Positions 8,759-16,672 of a stretch of 57,286 nt of DNA are shown in pieces. Where the stretch lies: positions 1 through 57,286 of the forward strand of contig DAIDHD010000010.1 in NCBI GenBank assembly GCA_027459765.1. Direction: 5' to 3'. The stretch is from Gammaproteobacteria bacterium. Lineage in GTDB: Bacteria; Pseudomonadota; Gammaproteobacteria; Steroidobacterales; Steroidobacteraceae. The position numbers and the translations under genes are program-made. Each line of letters begins with the position of its first letter. Positions within the stretch are counted from its first letter, which is position 1. Below the pieces are notes generated by a model. It did no database searches, had not been told where the DNA came from, and saw only the letters and a program-made list of their open reading frames with translations.

Positions 8759-10705
8759 ATGAAGATTCGAAACTCGCGATTTGTCCTGATGGGCGCGACC
8801 AGCGCGCTCGTCGCCGCGTGTGGCGGCGGCGGGTCCGGCGGGTCCAGTTCGCTCACGACGACGCCGCCCGCCACGGCCAACGTCGCCGTGCTGCTGAGCG
8901 ATGCCTCCACCGAGGACTGGGCCACGATCGGCGTCAAGGTGCTGTCGATCGCGCTGGTTCCGCAGGGTGGCGGGGCCAACGTCACGGTCTACACCGCCTC
9001 GACGCCGGCGCCGACCGTCAACCTCGCGCAACTCGACCAGATCGCGGAGATTCTCGGCAACGTCGCCGTCCCGGTCGGCACCTACACCGGCGCCGTACTC
9101 ACTGTCAGCGGCAACCCGAGCGACATTCTGCTCACGGTGTCGCCCAACCCCGAAGCCGGCTTCGCCGCCGCGCCCGGCACGACCATCCCCAGCTCGCAGA
9201 TCCAGGTTCAGCACACCCAGGGCGCGGCGCCGAACCTCACCGTGCCGGTGAACGTCAATTTCGTCTCGCCGCTGGTGGTGACGGCCGGCCAGAGCAATGC
9301 GCTCGACCTGGAATTCGACCTGTCGCACCCGGCCTTCCTGATCGGCCACGTGCCGCCGGGCTCGGGATCGGTGCTCTGGGCGGTCAATTTCGACGGCCCG
9401 GTCCAGCATCACCCGCTGCGCCATCTCTCGCGCCTCGTGTTGCGCGAGCTCTACGGCGACGTGACGGCGGTCGCTGGCGACTCTTCGTCCATCACCCTCA
9501 CCCGCGAATTCCCAACCGAGCCGGCCGCCAATCCGGAGACCCCCGTGGCGACGTCGCAGTCACTCACGGTGCTGGCGGATGCGACCAACGGCACGCTGTT
9601 CTACGACCTCGACGCGAAGACCCACACGGTCATCAAGGACTTCTCCGCCGAGACTTCCCTCGTCGGCAAGCAGGTGCGCATCGCCGCGCGCTACCAGGAT
9701 GACGGTACGCTGGTGGCGGTGCGCGTCTGGGCGAGCAGTTCCTTCCCGACCGTTTGGGTGAGCCCGGAAGGGCACGTGCTGCACGTCGATGCCGCCAACA
9801 GCGTGATCACGGTCGCCGACGAGAATGGCCAGGGCGTGCCGTTGACCGTGGATCAGAACACGCAGTTCTTCTTCCGCCAGCCGCAAAACGGCTCCGCCGA
9901 CGCGACTCCGATCGGCACGGGCACCGCATTCCTGACGGCCGGCAATCTGGCGCGGGGATTCAAGGTGCACGCCAGCGTCGTCGATCCGCTCGCGAACCCC
10001 CTGGTTGCCCAGAGCGTCGACATCGAGAACGCCATCTATGGCGGCCAGATCTCGGCGGCCAATTCCACCGGCTTCACCTACACCCGCACGTTCGCAACCG
10101 CCGGCGACGACTACGTGCACACGCTCGACTACATCGCCGCCACTACGCCGAACGGCACGGATGCGTCCGGCAATGCGATCACCGGTTACAAGTGGTGGAA
10201 CTTCGCCTACCCGACGCTGCTCGATTCCGGCGCCAACGCGGTGGCCGACTTCGACTCCGCCACCGGCGGCAGCGTGAACTTCGGCGGCACGGTTGGCGCG
10301 GTGAGCGCGCGTGGAGCCACCTACTCGGCCTGGAACGATCCGGCGGCGCCCAACGCCTGGGCCGCCAAGCTGACCATCCTGGAGCCGTCGCGCCTGCCGC
10401 TCGGCAACGTGGCGACCGGCTTCGCCAACGGCAGCTTCACCATGACGATTCCCGGCGGTGCCGCGGCGGGTACGGTCGATGTCGGCACGGCGAGCGGTTC
10501 CGCTACGCTCGTGTATCAGGTCGACCGTACCAACGGTGTGGTCTCGGTCAGCCCGGTGGATGTCACCACGGCAACCGGGCTGGCGACCCTGACGAGCGGA
10601 CTCGCGGTGGGTACGCCGGTCCGGGTGTACGGAGTACCCCAGGCCGACGGCACCATCAAGGCGTACGTCATCAACTACTTCACGGGCACGCTGCCCACCC
10701 AGTGA
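8759..10705 (+). CDS. Exported lipoprotein with DUF4382 and DUF5666-like repeats
   Basis: This 648-residue protein begins at an ATG preceded by AAAGGAG with eight-base spacing. Residues 1-20 form a lipoprotein signal and Cys21 lies in the lipobox LVAAC, followed by a Gly/Ser-rich linker. Residues about 38-190 match the DUF4382 pattern (TANVAVLLSDAS, then a sentence-like VKVLSIALVPQGG strand). The remainder contains repeated beta-rich segments of the DUF5666 kind, such as LRELYGDVTAV and VDAANSVITVADENGQGV. Such proteins are widespread in environmental proteobacteria and have no assigned activity. The gene is monocistronic, ended by the strong terminator at 10738-10771. Without a sorting determinant I cannot say whether the lipoprotein faces the periplasm or the surface. 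Confidence 0.85.
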   Translation: MKIRNSRFVLMGATSALVAACGGGGSGGSSSLTTTPPATANVAVLLSDASTEDWATIGVKVLSIALVPQGGGANVTVYTASTPAPTVNLAQLDQIAEILGNVAVPVGTYTGAVLTVSGNPSDILLTVSPNPEAGFAAAPGTTIPSSQIQVQHTQGAAPNLTVPVNVNFVSPLVVTAGQSNALDLEFDLSHPAFLIGHVPPGSGSVLWAVNFDGPVQHHPLRHLSRLVLRELYGDVTAVAGDSSSITLTREFPTEPAANPETPVATSQSLTVLADATNGTLFYDLDAKTHTVIKDFSAETSLVGKQVRIAARYQDDGTLVAVRVWASSSFPTVWVSPEGHVLHVDAANSVITVADENGQGVPLTVDQNTQFFFRQPQNGSADATPIGTGTAFLTAGNLARGFKVHASVVDPLANPLVAQSVDIENAIYGGQISAANSTGFTYTRTFATAGDDYVHTLDYIAATTPNGTDASGNAITGYKWWNFAYPTLLDSGANAVADFDSATGGSVNFGGTVGAVSARGATYSAWNDPAAPNAWAAKLTILEPSRLPLGNVATGFANGSFTMTIPGGAAAGTVDVGTASGSATLVYQVDRTNGVVSVSPVDVTTATGLATLTSGLAVGTPVRVYGVPQADGTIKAYVINYFTGTLPTQ

Positions 10706-10737
10706 TCATCCCTCGAGCGGGCCACGAGGCCCCCTGC

Positions 10738-10771
10738 GCCGCTCCCTCGGGAACGAGGGAGCGGCTTTTTT
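10738..10771 (+). terminator. Strong intrinsic terminator after the DUF4382 lipoprotein
   Basis: A perfect 12-bp stem (10738-10749 with 10754-10765) closes a GGAA tetraloop and is followed by six Ts (10766-10771). The T-tract serves plus-strand transcripts only. It lies in the gap between the lipoprotein stop and the convergent DUF2231 gene. Confidence 0.95.
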
Positions 10772-10772
10772 G

Positions 10773-11264
10773 TCACTGCGCGGATCCCGCGCCGCGCGCA
10801 CCGCTCTCGCTCTGCAGAACTGCGTGCGGCTTGACGCCGATGCCGTAGCCGTACACGTTGATCGCGCCGCGAATGCCGGTGCCGAGCACCACCGCGGCGG
10901 CGAGCCACACGAGCGCGAGGAAGGTGCCATTCGGGCGTGCGTCGGCGGCCGCGCCGGCGCCGCGCCACACCGCGAGCAAGGCGGTGGCGAGCAGGCTCAT
11001 CGCCGCCCAGGCGACGTGCACCGAGATGGCGTGTCGCGCCGCCTCGCCGACGTCGAGACCCACCGTGGCGGCGAGCCCTGTACCGGCCGCCAGCATGGCC
11101 ATGACGGCGCCGGCGCCGAGGTTCCAGGTGCCGACGATCGCGAGCGCCGCGGCCGCACGCGGTTCGCGCAGCAGTCGCGCCGCCGTGAACGCCAGGGCGG
11201 CGGCGACCACCAGGGCCACCGGGAAGTGCACCATCAGCGGATGCCATCCAGGTAGAGAATTCAT
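10773..11264 (-). CDS. DUF2231 inner-membrane protein
   Basis: This 163-residue hydrophobic protein starts at an ATG preceded by GAAGGAGC. The opening WHPLMVHFPVALVVAAAL is the hallmark of DUF2231, membrane proteins with four or more helices and conserved histidines in the first one, sometimes thought to handle heme or redox. Four hydrophobic segments are visible (around residues 10-30, 40-65, 80-100 and 115-135). It lies 55 bases upstream of the minus-strand cluster's last gene's stop and is not obviously part of that operon. Family assignment is good; function is unknown. Confidence 0.8.
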   Translation of the reverse strand: MNSLPGWHPLMVHFPVALVVAAALAFTAARLLREPRAAAALAIVGTWNLGAGAVMAMLAAGTGLAATVGLDVGEAARHAISVHVAWAAMSLLATALLAVWRGAGAAADARPNGTFLALVWLAAAVVLGTGIRGAINVYGYGIGVKPHAVLQSESGARGAGSAQ

Positions 11265-11319
11265 CGCGAGCTCCTTCGATGTTGGGTGGGCGCGCGGGCC
11301 TGCGCACGCGCCGGCGAGT

Positions 11320-12270
11320 TCATGTCAATCGGCCCTGCCCGGCAACCGCCGTCGCCTCGCGCCACCACTCGATGGTCTGTGCGAGCCCGGTGGCGAGCGT
11401 GTATCGCGGTCGCCAGCCGAGTTCTTCATCCAGACGGCGGGTGAGCGGCACCAGCAGCGTGGGTTCCCCGGGCGGTGCCTCGCGCGCCCCGAGACGCAGC
11501 CGCCCCGGTCCGCCGATCCGCGTCTCGATCTGGCGCAACAGGGCAGCCAGCGTGGTCCGCTCGGCCGAGCCGACATTGACGGGTCCCTCGAGCTGCGATC
11601 CGAGCAATGCGGCGAACGCATCCCCCACGTCGGCGACGTGCAGGAAGCTGCGCACCTGGGTCCCGTGCGTCACCGGCGCATCCTCACCGGCCAGCAATCG
11701 CCGGATGACCGATGCCACCAGCCGTTCGGGCGGCTCGAAGGGGCCGTATTGGAAGAATATGCGACCCCACGCCGTGCTGAGTCCGTGCCGCTCGCCGGCC
11801 TCGGCGAGCGCGCGCTGCAACGCAAGCTTGCCGCTGACGTAGGGCGGTGCCCGGCCCGGGTCGGCGAGCGGGCTGGTCCGCTCGTCGCACTCGCCGACCC
11901 GGCTCCAATCGTATTCCGCACAGGAGCCCGACATGACCACGCGCCTGCCGCCCGCGGCGCGAAAGGCGTCGAGCAGCCGCAGGCTCGCCTCGAGCCAGCG
12001 CGCATTATCGGGGCTGTGCCAGTAGATCCCCGGGGTGGCGATCCAGGCGAAGTGCAGCCAGTGCGAGGGACGGACCGCCGCGACCAGCGAGGCGGCCGTC
12101 GACGGCTCCAGGAGGTCCGCGTGCAGCAGGTGCGCACCTTGGACCTCGACCGGCGCGACGCTCCCCGGCCGCAGCACCGCGTGCACCTCGAACCCGCGCT
12201 CGAGCAGCGGCCGCACGCTCCAACGGCCGATGAATCCGCCGGCACCGGTCACGAGCACGCGACCGGTCAC
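11320..12270 (-). CDS. NAD(P)-dependent SDR epimerase/reductase for CDP-deoxysugar
   Basis: This 316-residue extended short-chain dehydrogenase/reductase opens with the Rossmann motif VTGAGGFIGRWSV. It carries the active-site Tyr-x3-Lys as YVSGKLA after a SGSCAEYDW strand. The GTG start at 12270 overlaps the stop of the 3,5-epimerase by four bases (GTGA). As the last gene of the polysaccharide operon, it most likely performs the final 4-keto reduction on the CDP-6-deoxy-4-ketohexose made by the preceding genes. Sequence resemblance to nucleotide-sugar reductases and epimerases is clear, but the product stereochemistry cannot be read from sequence. The open frame extends far upstream inside other genes; that extension is not real coding. 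Confidence 0.87.
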   Translation of the reverse strand: MTGRVLVTGAGGFIGRWSVRPLLERGFEVHAVLRPGSVAPVEVQGAHLLHADLLEPSTAASLVAAVRPSHWLHFAWIATPGIYWHSPDNARWLEASLRLLDAFRAAGGRRVVMSGSCAEYDWSRVGECDERTSPLADPGRAPPYVSGKLALQRALAEAGERHGLSTAWGRIFFQYGPFEPPERLVASVIRRLLAGEDAPVTHGTQVRSFLHVADVGDAFAALLGSQLEGPVNVGSAERTTLAALLRQIETRIGGPGRLRLGAREAPPGEPTLLVPLTRRLDEELGWRPRYTLATGLAQTIEWWREATAVAGQGRLT

Positions 12271-12818
12271 GCGCGATCGCCCGTCGCGCCGGAATCGAGC
12301 AACGGCAGCCCGGCGTCGTTGGCCGAGATCACCACGGGTTCGAGTGGCCAGCGCACGCCGATGGTCGGGTCGTTCCAGCGCACGCCGCGCCCGAATCCCG
12401 GCGCGTGCGGCACCGACATGAGGTACAGAAGCTCGCTCGAGTCGACGAGCGTGATGAAGCCGTGCGCGAATCCCTTCGGCACATAGAGAGCGCGCCGGTT
12501 GAGCGCGCTCAATTCCACGCCGAACCAGCCGCCACGGGTGGCCGAACCGGGCCGCAGATCGACGATCACGTCGTAAACCGCACCGGCGGTGCAGCGCACG
12601 AGCTTGTCTTCTGCGTGCGGCGCCGCCTGAAAGTGCAGGCCCCGCAGCGTCCCGCGCCGCGCATTGAACGACACGTTGGCCTGCGGCATGTGCTCCGCCA
12701 AGCCGTGCGCGGCGAACTCCGCCGCGCAGTAGCTGCGGGCGAAGAAGCCGCGGTCGTCCTGCACCGGCTCGAGATCCACCAGGAAGGCGCCGCGCAGCGG
12801 GGTCTCGGTGAATTTCAT
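12267..12818 (-). CDS. RmlC-like nucleotide-sugar 3,5-epimerase
   Basis: This 183-residue cupin enzyme has the RmlC/RfbC length. It starts at an ATG (12818) 17 bases after rfbF. Catalytic features are present: His62 in LRGLHFQ, Lys72 in DKLVRC, and the conserved aromatic region LYLMSVPHAP with GFAHGF before it. RmlC normally acts on dTDP-4-keto-6-deoxyglucose. Here both upstream genes make the CDP-linked version (rfbF, rfbG), so a CDP-4-keto-6-deoxyhexose 3,5-epimerase is the better reading. It would convert the D-xylo to the L-lyxo configuration before reduction by the next gene. No dTDP-sugar genes (rmlA, rmlB, rmlD) lie in the window. Confidence 0.88.
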   Translation of the reverse strand: MKFTETPLRGAFLVDLEPVQDDRGFFARSYCAAEFAAHGLAEHMPQANVSFNARRGTLRGLHFQAAPHAEDKLVRCTAGAVYDVIVDLRPGSATRGGWFGVELSALNRRALYVPKGFAHGFITLVDSSELLYLMSVPHAPGFGRGVRWNDPTIGVRWPLEPVVISANDAGLPLLDSGATGDRA

Positions 12819-12835
12819 CACCCGCCTCGCGGAGG

Positions 12836-13612
12836 TCAGCGCACCCAGCGCCGCCAGGGCGCCGCGCCGCTCTCCCACAACGCGTTGAGGTGCTGCTTGT
12901 CGCGGAGCGTGTCCATGGGCTGCCAGAAGCCGCGGTGCACCCAGGCGGCGAGTTGGCCGGTGGTCGCGAGCGTCTCGAGCGGCTCGTTCTCCCACACCGT
13001 GTGCGTGCCCTCGATGAGTTCGAGAACCGAGGGCTCCAGCACGAAGAAACCGCCGTTGATGAGTCCGCCCTCCGTCTGCGGCTTCTCTTCGAACGAGATC
13101 GCACGCCCGCCCTCGACCGTGACCCGGCCGAAGCGCGCCGGCGGCCGCACGCAGGCAAGCGTCGCCTTGCAGCCGCTCGCGCGGTGAAAGTCGATCTCGG
13201 CGCGGATGTCGATGTCGGCGAGCCCGTCGCCGTAGGTCATGCAGAACGTCTCGTGCGGATTGAGGAACTTGCCGACCTGCAGCAACCGTCCGCCGGTCAT
13301 GGTTTCCTCGCCGGTGTCGACCAGCGTCACCTTCCACGGCTCGCTGCGCACGTCGTGGTACTCGACCCGGTTGCCCGCCATGTCGAAGGTGACGTCGGCC
13401 TGGTGAAGGAAATAATTCGCGAAATACTCCTTGACCATGTAGCCCTTGTAGCCGAGGCAGACGATGAATTCGTCGACGCCGCAGGCCGCGTACAGCTTCA
13501 TGATGTGCCAGAGGATCGGACGCGAGCCGATCTCCACCATCGGTTTCGGTCGAGTGGCCGATTCCTCGGCGATGCGCGTGCCCTTGCCGCCGGCGAGGAT
13601 GACGCACTTCAC
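12836..13612 (-). CDS. rfbF: Glucose-1-phosphate cytidylyltransferase
   Basis: This 258-residue cytosolic enzyme couples CTP and glucose-1-phosphate to CDP-glucose, the entry step of CDP-6-deoxysugar pathways. The nucleotidyltransferase signature MKCVILAGGKGTRIAEES is at the N-terminus, followed by RPKPMVEIGSRPILWHIMK. Later motifs YGDGLADIDI, EEKP and INGGFFV match RfbF/DdhA, as does the full length. It overlaps the rfbG stop by four bases (13609-13612), so the two first pathway steps are made in coupled amounts. Confidence 0.95.
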   Translation of the reverse strand: MKCVILAGGKGTRIAEESATRPKPMVEIGSRPILWHIMKLYAACGVDEFIVCLGYKGYMVKEYFANYFLHQADVTFDMAGNRVEYHDVRSEPWKVTLVDTGEETMTGGRLLQVGKFLNPHETFCMTYGDGLADIDIRAEIDFHRASGCKATLACVRPPARFGRVTVEGGRAISFEEKPQTEGGLINGGFFVLEPSVLELIEGTHTVWENEPLETLATTGQLAAWVHRGFWQPMDTLRDKQHLNALWESGAAPWRRWVR

Positions 13613-14685
13613 GGCCGAGCTCCGGCGCGTGCGCGATAGGCGGCGATCTGTCGTGCGGTGAATTCAGCCATGTCGTCTCCCGCCGCGTGCGCCCGATACC
13701 AAGCCGCGGTCCAATCGATGGATTCTTCAAAGCTCAATCGCGGCCGCCACCCGAGCGCTTCTTTCGCGAGCGTGGAGGCCAGGGTGAGCGCCCGCGCCTC
13801 CGGCGGATGCGCCGCGCCGTCGGCGACCCAGCCGGGCCTGCCGCCGAATGCGGCGCTGAACGTCTGTACGAGTTCGCTCACGGTGCGGAAGGCCGCCGGA
13901 TCGGGGCCGAAATTCATCGCCCGCGGCGCCGCGGCCGGCGTGTCGACCAGCGCCTGCGCGAGGGCGAGATAGCCGCCGAGCGGCTCGAGCACGTGCTGCC
14001 AGGGCCGCACCGCCTGCGGATAGCGCAGCACCACCGGCCGACCCGCCGCCAGCGCCCGCACGCAGTCGGGCACCACGCGGTCGGTGGACCAATCGCCGCC
14101 GCCGATCACGTTGCCGGCCCGCGCGGTCGCCACGGACGCCCGGCCCGCGAAGAAGCTGTCCCGGAAACACTGCGTCACCAGTTCGGCACACGCCTTGCTG
14201 TTGCTGTAGGGATCGCGGCCGCCGAGCCGGTCGGACTCCTCGAATGGGCGACCCTCCTCCCGATTCTCGTACACCTTGTCGCTGGTGACCACCAGTAGCG
14301 CCTGCAGCCCCGGAAGATCGCGGCAGGCCTCGAGCAGGGTGGCGGTGCCCATCACGTTGGTGCCGAAGGTCTCCAGCGGGTCGCGATATGACTCGCGCAC
14401 CAGCGCCTGCGCCGCGAGGTGCAGCACGATCTGGGGCGCCGTCTCGGCGAGTGCGGCGCGCAGGCGTGCGCCGTCGCGCACGTCGGCGATGATCGAGCGC
14501 ACCGGCATGCGCAGCGACTCCCAGGCGTTGTGCCCGGTGCGTGGCGCGAGCGCGTAGCCCGTGACTTCGGCACCGAGTTCGCGCAGCCAGAGCGCGAGCC
14601 ACGCGCCCTTGAATCCCGTGTGCCCCGTGAGCAGCACCCGCCGGCCGCGCCAGAACGCGCGCATACCCTCATCGGTGCTCGTCAT
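13609..14685 (-). CDS. rfbG: CDP-glucose 4,6-dehydratase
   Basis: This 358-residue extended SDR converts CDP-glucose to CDP-4-keto-6-deoxyglucose using bound NAD+. The coenzyme motif LLTGHTGFKGAWLALWL is characteristic of the CDP- rather than dTDP-glucose dehydratases. The catalytic serine/threonine region is VVTSDKVYEN and the Tyr-x3-Lys pair is in DPYSNSKACAE. It overlaps the preceding orphan gene by four bases (14682-14685) and rfbF by four bases, in a run of coupled genes. The product is the branch point for abequose, paratose, tyvelose, ascarylose or 6-deoxy-altrose-type sugars. Confidence 0.95.
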   Translation of the reverse strand: MTSTDEGMRAFWRGRRVLLTGHTGFKGAWLALWLRELGAEVTGYALAPRTGHNAWESLRMPVRSIIADVRDGARLRAALAETAPQIVLHLAAQALVRESYRDPLETFGTNVMGTATLLEACRDLPGLQALLVVTSDKVYENREEGRPFEESDRLGGRDPYSNSKACAELVTQCFRDSFFAGRASVATARAGNVIGGGDWSTDRVVPDCVRALAAGRPVVLRYPQAVRPWQHVLEPLGGYLALAQALVDTPAAAPRAMNFGPDPAAFRTVSELVQTFSAAFGGRPGWVADGAAHPPEARALTLASTLAKEALGWRPRLSFEESIDWTAAWYRAHAAGDDMAEFTARQIAAYRARAGARP

Positions 14686-15587
14686 GGCGCCCGCGGCGGC
14701 GTGCCCGCGCCCTGCCAGTGATCGGCCAGCGCCCGCAGGCAGCTGCGCACGCGAGCGCCGCCGAGCGGCCCGCCCAGACGGATCTGGAGGTTCAGGAACT
14801 TGCGCAGTCCGCGCACCAGCAGGAACACGTCCCTGTACTGCGCACGGCGCTGGGTGGCGTAGGCGATCTTGAGCGCGTCGCAGACCAGCGCCGTGGGCAG
14901 CTTGTAGACCCGCGAGCGCGCGACGAACGGGTCACGCACTTCGGCGTGCAGCGTCGGATCGGTGAGCAGCAGCCAGGTGGCGACCCGCTCCATCACGAAG
15001 ATCTTCATGTGCACTTCGCGCTTGCCGCGATAGGTGGTCGGCGTGCGCAGCTCCCGGCCGAGCGGATCGTTCGGATCCTCGGCGATCTCGAACATGCGCT
15101 CGTTCACCTCCAGCCACGCGCGCCAGAATCGCGGCCGCGCGATGAAGTAGTTCGAGTGCACCGTGTTGCGCGAGTCCGACACCAGTTCGCGCAAGTCACC
15201 GCGGTAACCCAGACGCTCGAACAGGCGCTGTGCGGTGCCCATCAGGCCCGGGTGCTCGGCCTCGCCGTGTTCGAACACGTTCAGGTAATAGGCGCTGTTG
15301 TGGATGCTCGGACTCATGAGCACCACGTCGGTCGTCGCGGCGGCGGCGGCGAGCACTCGCCGCACGTCCTCGGCTCCGAGGTTGGTCTTCAAGCGGAATT
15401 TCGGCGACAGGAAGCCGTAGAAGGCCCGTTCGTCGAGCGCCGCATTGCGCAGGAAATTGCGGATCGGCCAGTACTCGTACCAATCCGGGCGCTCGTTGGC
15501 GGAATTGTCGAGCACCTCGAAGCCGGGGTCGAGAGCGTGGCGCGGCGTGTAGTGATTGAGGATCTGATAGACGTGCGACGCGGACAT
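14682..15587 (-). CDS. Uncharacterised protein of the polysaccharide operon
   Basis: I do not recognise a family for this roughly 301-residue protein. It is soluble-looking, without a signal peptide or membrane helix. Notable conserved-looking stretches are YQILNHYTPRHALDPGFEVLDN near the start, ERPDWYEYWPIRNFLRN, FYGFLSPKF and a metal- or base-like HMKIFVMERVATW. Wholly cytosolic composition and a four-base overlap with rfbG place it firmly in sugar transfer or activation; a divergent glycosyltransferase is the most natural guess. The ATG at 15587 is preferred; a GTG at 15623 would add twelve residues. Neither has a Shine-Dalgarno sequence, and a TATCCT hexamer lies seven bases before the ATG. 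Confidence 0.8.
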   Translation of the reverse strand: MSASHVYQILNHYTPRHALDPGFEVLDNSANERPDWYEYWPIRNFLRNAALDERAFYGFLSPKFRLKTNLGAEDVRRVLAAAAATTDVVLMSPSIHNSAYYLNVFEHGEAEHPGLMGTAQRLFERLGYRGDLRELVSDSRNTVHSNYFIARPRFWRAWLEVNERMFEIAEDPNDPLGRELRTPTTYRGKREVHMKIFVMERVATWLLLTDPTLHAEVRDPFVARSRVYKLPTALVCDALKIAYATQRRAQYRDVFLLVRGLRKFLNLQIRLGGPLGGARVRSCLRALADHWQGAGTPPRAP

Positions 15588-15594
15588 CGCGCGA

Positions 15595-15600
15595 AGGATA
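15595..15600 (-). promoter_or_regulatory. Possible -10 box (TATCCT) before the orphan gene
   Basis: On the minus strand TATCCT is followed by seven bases and then the ATG at 15587, so a transcript would begin at or beside the start codon. No -35 is evident. It lies in the only gap (73 bases) within the polysaccharide operon, so it could be an internal promoter. Confidence 0.3.
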
Positions 15601-15660
15601 CCGGCTTCCGCGCCCTGGCGCACCGGCGCACGGCCGCAAGGACTCGGGGCTGCCTCGGGC

Positions 15661-16668
15661 TCAGCCCGCGGCGAGCCGCGTGAGAAGCGCGAGATAGCGG
15701 GCGCGGTAGACCTGCATGGAGAAGTAACGCTCGACGCGCTCGCGTCCGGCGGCGCCGAATCGCGCCGCGAGCTGCGGCGACTCGATCAGCCGCGCGAGCG
15801 CCGCTTCCCATTCCCGGTCATCGCGGGCGTGATATCCGGTTTCGCCGTCGAGTACCGCCTCGGTGTTGGCACCGACGGGGGATGCCACGCAGGGCAATGA
15901 CGCCGCCATGTACTGCAGCAATTTGAAGGCGCACTTGCCGCGGCTCCACTCGTCGTCGGTGAGCGGCATGACGCCGACGTCCGCCGCCGCGAGTTCGGCT
16001 GCCTCCGTGGCGGCGCTCCAGGGTACCCGTTGCACGGCGACTTCCGGCCAGTCCGGGAAGCGCGAGCAGATCACCTTGAGCACGAGCCGCGGATGACGCT
16101 GAGTGAGCCTCGCGAGCGCCGGGCGGATCATCTCCAGGTACACGAGGTTCTCCGGACTGCCGATCCAGACCACCGTGGGCGCGCCCCCCGGCCGCGGCAC
16201 GGCGGCCTGGTAGGCCGCGACGTCCACCGACGTCGGCAATATCTCCACCGCGTGCGCGGTGGCGCGCGCCACCGTGGCGAGCACCTCGTTGCCGGCGGCG
16301 ACCGCGTCGACGTTCGCGCAGGTGGCGGCGAACTTGCGCCGCCGCCAGAACGAGGTGTCCGGCGGCTCGCCGAGGCGGCGCGGCTTGCGCACGTAGATGG
16401 CGTCGTCGACGTCGAATACTCCGTGGCGGGCGAAGGCGGAGAACAGCCGCGCCTCGGGGCCGGCGAGCTTGATCTGGTGCAGGACCGCGACGTCCGCCCA
16501 GCGCAGCACGTCCCGCCGCTCGAGCGTGCGCCAGAGATAGCGGCCGCGCGGGAAGCGCTCTATGCGGACCCGCCAGCCCGCCGCCTCGAGCGCAGGCACG
16601 AGACTGCGCATGCGGTGACGGAACGAAGGCTGGTCAGGGTCATAGCCGAGCAGCAGCGCATTGGGCAC
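15661..16668 (-). CDS. Glycosyltransferase, GT-B fold (GT4-like)
   Basis: This 335-residue protein starts at a GTG (16668) four bases after the previous gene's stop; the longer open frame upstream overlaps that gene and is not needed. The N-terminal half begins LLLGYDPDQPSFRHRMRSLV, as in GT4-like enzymes, followed by an acceptor domain with VFDVDDA. The C-terminal half shows the donor-domain motifs: VVWIGSPENLVYLE, then ADVGVMPLTDDEWSRGKCAFKLLQYMA, and ASPVGANTEAVLDGETGY with the expected glutamate. It should transfer a sugar from an activated nucleotide donor to a lipid-linked glycan at the cytoplasmic face. Donor and acceptor are unknown. Confidence 0.87.
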   Translation of the reverse strand: MPNALLLGYDPDQPSFRHRMRSLVPALEAAGWRVRIERFPRGRYLWRTLERRDVLRWADVAVLHQIKLAGPEARLFSAFARHGVFDVDDAIYVRKPRRLGEPPDTSFWRRRKFAATCANVDAVAAGNEVLATVARATAHAVEILPTSVDVAAYQAAVPRPGGAPTVVWIGSPENLVYLEMIRPALARLTQRHPRLVLKVICSRFPDWPEVAVQRVPWSAATEAAELAAADVGVMPLTDDEWSRGKCAFKLLQYMAASLPCVASPVGANTEAVLDGETGYHARDDREWEAALARLIESPQLAARFGAAGRERVERYFSMQVYRARYLALLTRLAAG

Positions 16669-16672
16669 GGCG

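Noticed and set aside
11320..13158. A 612-codon version of the SDR reductase
   Set aside because: The extension runs through two other clear genes in a different frame; the GTG at 12270 with a four-base overlap is the true start.
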